DNA of 64,000 nucleotides from Varanus komodoensis. Lineage: Eukaryota; Chordata; Lepidosauria; Squamata; Varanidae. The position numbers and the translations under genes were made by a program. The stretch spans positions 9,252,423-9,316,422 of the forward strand of contig NW_025335268.1 of assembly GCF_004798865.1 (NCBI RefSeq). Direction: 5' to 3'. Below the pieces are notes generated by a model. It was given only the letters and a program-made list of their open reading frames with translations, was not told the origin of the DNA and made no database searches. Positions 61,566 to 64,000 of the stretch are shown piece after piece; within the stretch, counting starts at the first letter, position 1, and every line of letters begins with the position of its first letter.

Positions 61566-62257
61566 GCCAAACATCCAAGGACAACTAAAGCAGCATGCAT
61601 TAATGACAAACACTTAGGATTGTTGAGGTCCCTGTCATGTGTGGTTACTAATTTTTAAAAAAATCAGTTCCAGCTTATAATAAGACTACCTGCTTCGCTT
61701 CAGCAAGGTTGTTACATCGTGCACTTTCAGATCATGTGACTTAGATATTCATGTTTTCTGTTTCAGGTATCGCATCTTTCTAGAAAGGGAAGATGCTGGT
61801 AGTTCTTAGTGGTGCTGAGGGTCAGATTTTCCGCATTCTTTTGCCATTTCTCTGTCATAGCTTTGCCATCCCCTTCTCCACATAGATCCAATTTATGCAC
61901 TGATCATTCTGTACCAGCACAGTTCCAGTGTTCTGAGATGTCAAATCAGTGCAATGCCTTAGATGAAACTCCACTTGAGCATGATCCCTTTTTTAAACTT
62001 GCATAGGCAACCATAAAATTTGTTTATCAGCTGCATAGGTTATTTTGAGTGCAGAATGAGCATTTCCCTGTGGAAGAAATCAGAATTGAAAACATCACAC
62101 ATAAATGTTTGCTTTAATTTTGCAAAGAACATGGCCACCATGAAAGGAGTGGTGCTACATTGCCTGACTGATGAAAAGAATGCTTTAACTGGGCCTTTTC
62201 CATTCCTGCCAACTATGAATCATGTTGACTAGCATGTAACCAGAAAGGAACAAAACT
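61566..62257. other. Upstream flank, no recognised element
   Basis: Nothing recognised. Short open frames have no known motif. Confidence 0.5.
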
Positions 62258-62505
62258 AATTATTCTTCTTATTACGTTGCATTCATATCCTGTTTTTTTC
62301 CCTCTTGCAAGAAACTCAAGGCAACTTTCACAGTCCTTTGCACTCCATTTTATCCTCATAACAACAACTCTGTGACAGAGGTTAAACAGAGAGTGACTGG
62401 CCCAATATCATCCAGTAAGTCTCATGGGCAAGTGCAGATTAGATCTTGGATCTTCCAGCTCTCCAGTCCAAGCCCTATGTCACAGTTCAGGCTTCAACAT
62501 ACAGC
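62258..62505 (-). mobile_element. MIR-like SINE
   Basis: 'ttgcattcatatcctgtttt', 'tttatcctcataacaacaac' and 'actggcccaatatcatccag' match the family at 61371-61565. Confidence 0.8.
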
Positions 62506-63645
62506 CTTCATACTTCTAAAAAAGAACAGTAATCTGATACTTTGCTGCCTTTGCTGGGATTCATCAGTAGTTCTTACAGCAACACAATCAAAGAAGCGTA
62601 CCTGAGTTGAGTCCCTATTCCCTTAGCATCTGTTTTTAATGCTGTTCAATTCATTTTCCTGCCCTTCCCCTGCATACCTGCCATTTCTAATCTGAAAGCT
62701 TGAGCAAAGCACTAGGCTCAAATGGCTCCTAGCCTCTGTTCTCTTCATTACCACCTGGCTTTCTCATTGGATCTGCTGCATAGCAAACGGTGCCTTTTGG
62801 TGCTGGCTTTTCACTAGACTGTAGCATAGGGGTAATCCTATACCATCCCTGGAGGACACATGCTTCCTTCTTAATAGCATCTCCAGCTTAGATCAGTGGA
62901 GCTGCAAGGGTGGTCAATTTTGACTGGGGAAATAGTCACACTCCGGGTTGTTTCCTCAAATGCACATTCCTTCCTGCCTAGGGAGCAGATCATAATATTG
63001 GGGTATTAAACTCCCCCACATGAAGACCGGATTTGTGCTTCTGGTTTCAATAGTCACTTCTAAGGGCAGGGGCCTACCTGCAATAGCCTGTGGAGTCATT
63101 TAACCAAAGGCACAGCATATGTCTATACCATGCTGTGCTGTTTTCCACAGGGAAGAGAGGCTTGTCTCCAGATTCCAACATTAGAAACAACTGCTGGGAT
63201 GAAGATTAAGAAGCATTGCATAGAAATCTCCTCCTATAACTAATGAACATTTTTTATCCCGAGAAGGACAGTTCCATGGTCTGTTTTGGGGTAAGTTTTG
63301 CTGTTGTGGAACTGAATTTTGTGAATGTTTGAAAAACAGTTACATCGGCAGAGAAGTGAATAGTTTTGAAACATGAATGAAATCTAGTTTGGGAAGTTTC
63401 AAATTGTTGTTTGGTCATTTGTCTGAGTTATATATGCCCCACCTTTCACCCAGCTTTCCAAAGGCCCTTGTGAGGAAGGGGCAACATAAGCAATAACGTT
63501 TTTTAAAGGGGTGGGAGCCTGGGGAAATGTAAAATGGAACAGCATTAACTCCATAGAAAACAGCAGAAACAGCAGACATCGGTATAAAATGTCTCTTTAC
63601 AAGTAAAATACCCTTTAAAAGGGTGGGAAAGAGCATGTCATCTGT
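62506..63645. other. Upstream flank, no recognised element
   Basis: No confident feature. A fragment near 63420-63500 may be a SINE remnant. Confidence 0.4.
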
Positions 63646-63649
63646 TAGA

Positions 63650-63740
63650 ACTTCAGATTTTGGGGGCTTCAGCTCCCAGCATTTCTGACTGTTGGCCATG
63701 CTGGCAGGGACTTATGGGAGCTGAAATCCAAACATCAAGA
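63650..63740. repeat. Fold-back repeat, best-preserved copy
   Basis: 'ggcttcagctcccagcattt' and 'acttatgggagctgaaatcc' form inverted arms around a 'gttggccatgctgg' centre. Same family as 34365-34465, 41365-41470 and 48085-48190; it is a MITE-like repeat common in reptiles. Confidence 0.6.
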
Positions 63741-64000
63741 GAGGTATCTGAGACTACTATACCTGCTTTTATGGTTTCCCCAAATCTGGTACCTGAAGCA
63801 GGTTGCCTCTGCCTGTCTAATGCTTGGTCCTGGCATAAGCACACCATCTCTTTATAACTGCAGATTACAGACACTGTATTTCTGGAAATTGTGAACATGG
63901 TGGCTTTTAAATAAATGTGCATGAGTTCATTTAAGCACCTACCTGCATACACTCTAATCTGATTATTATTATTTTGGGATTATTACTTTATACTAAAATG

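Overview
The window looks like intronic and promoter DNA from a squamate reptile (lizard or snake). The DNA is AT-rich and gene-poor. It is littered with CR1, L2 and RTE/Bov-B-type LINEs, tRNA-derived SINEs with a Bov-B-like 3' end (Squam1/Sauria type), MIR-like SINEs and hAT elements. This repeat mix is typical of squamates; the species cannot be named from the sequence.

Only one host gene is supported: LCLAT1 (lysocardiolipin acyltransferase 1, an AGPAT-family ER acyltransferase), on the minus strand. Four coding exons join in phase: 29275-29111, 24413-24215, 12007-11861 and 8091-7975. Each has consensus splice sites, and together they give residues 1-210 of a protein that is about 376 residues in human. 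They carry an N-terminal membrane segment, the acyltransferase motif NHRTRMD and the motif FPEGT. The C-terminal exon lies beyond the left edge. A CpG island at about 60.64-61.26 kb, with ETS- and YY1-like motifs and a good minus-strand donor at 60832/60831, is the likely promoter and non-coding first exon. That implies a first intron of about 31.5 kb.

Layout. 1-7974: last visible intron, with an RTE LINE (1-2590) and a long CR1 relic (about 3990-6400) holding a GC-rich hAT MITE. 7975-29275: the coding exons and their introns, with CR1, L2, SINE and a possible solo LTR. 29280-60831: 5'UTR intron, holding a second, inverted copy of the RTE LINE (34.6-37.2 kb), several L2 and CR1 fragments, a second hAT MITE, a MER1-like hAT element, a mariner relic and two hairpin-forming microsatellites. 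61260-64000: upstream flank with two MIR-like SINEs and a fold-back repeat.

I see no novel multigene system, CRISPR array, structural RNA gene or second coding gene. The points most worth a second look are the hAT element that resembles mammalian MER1 (possible horizontal transfer), the two palindromic microsatellites, the CR1 insertion 44 bp from an LCLAT1 splice donor, and the overlapping start codons in the CpG island. Repeat family names come from memory of consensus sequences, not from a search.
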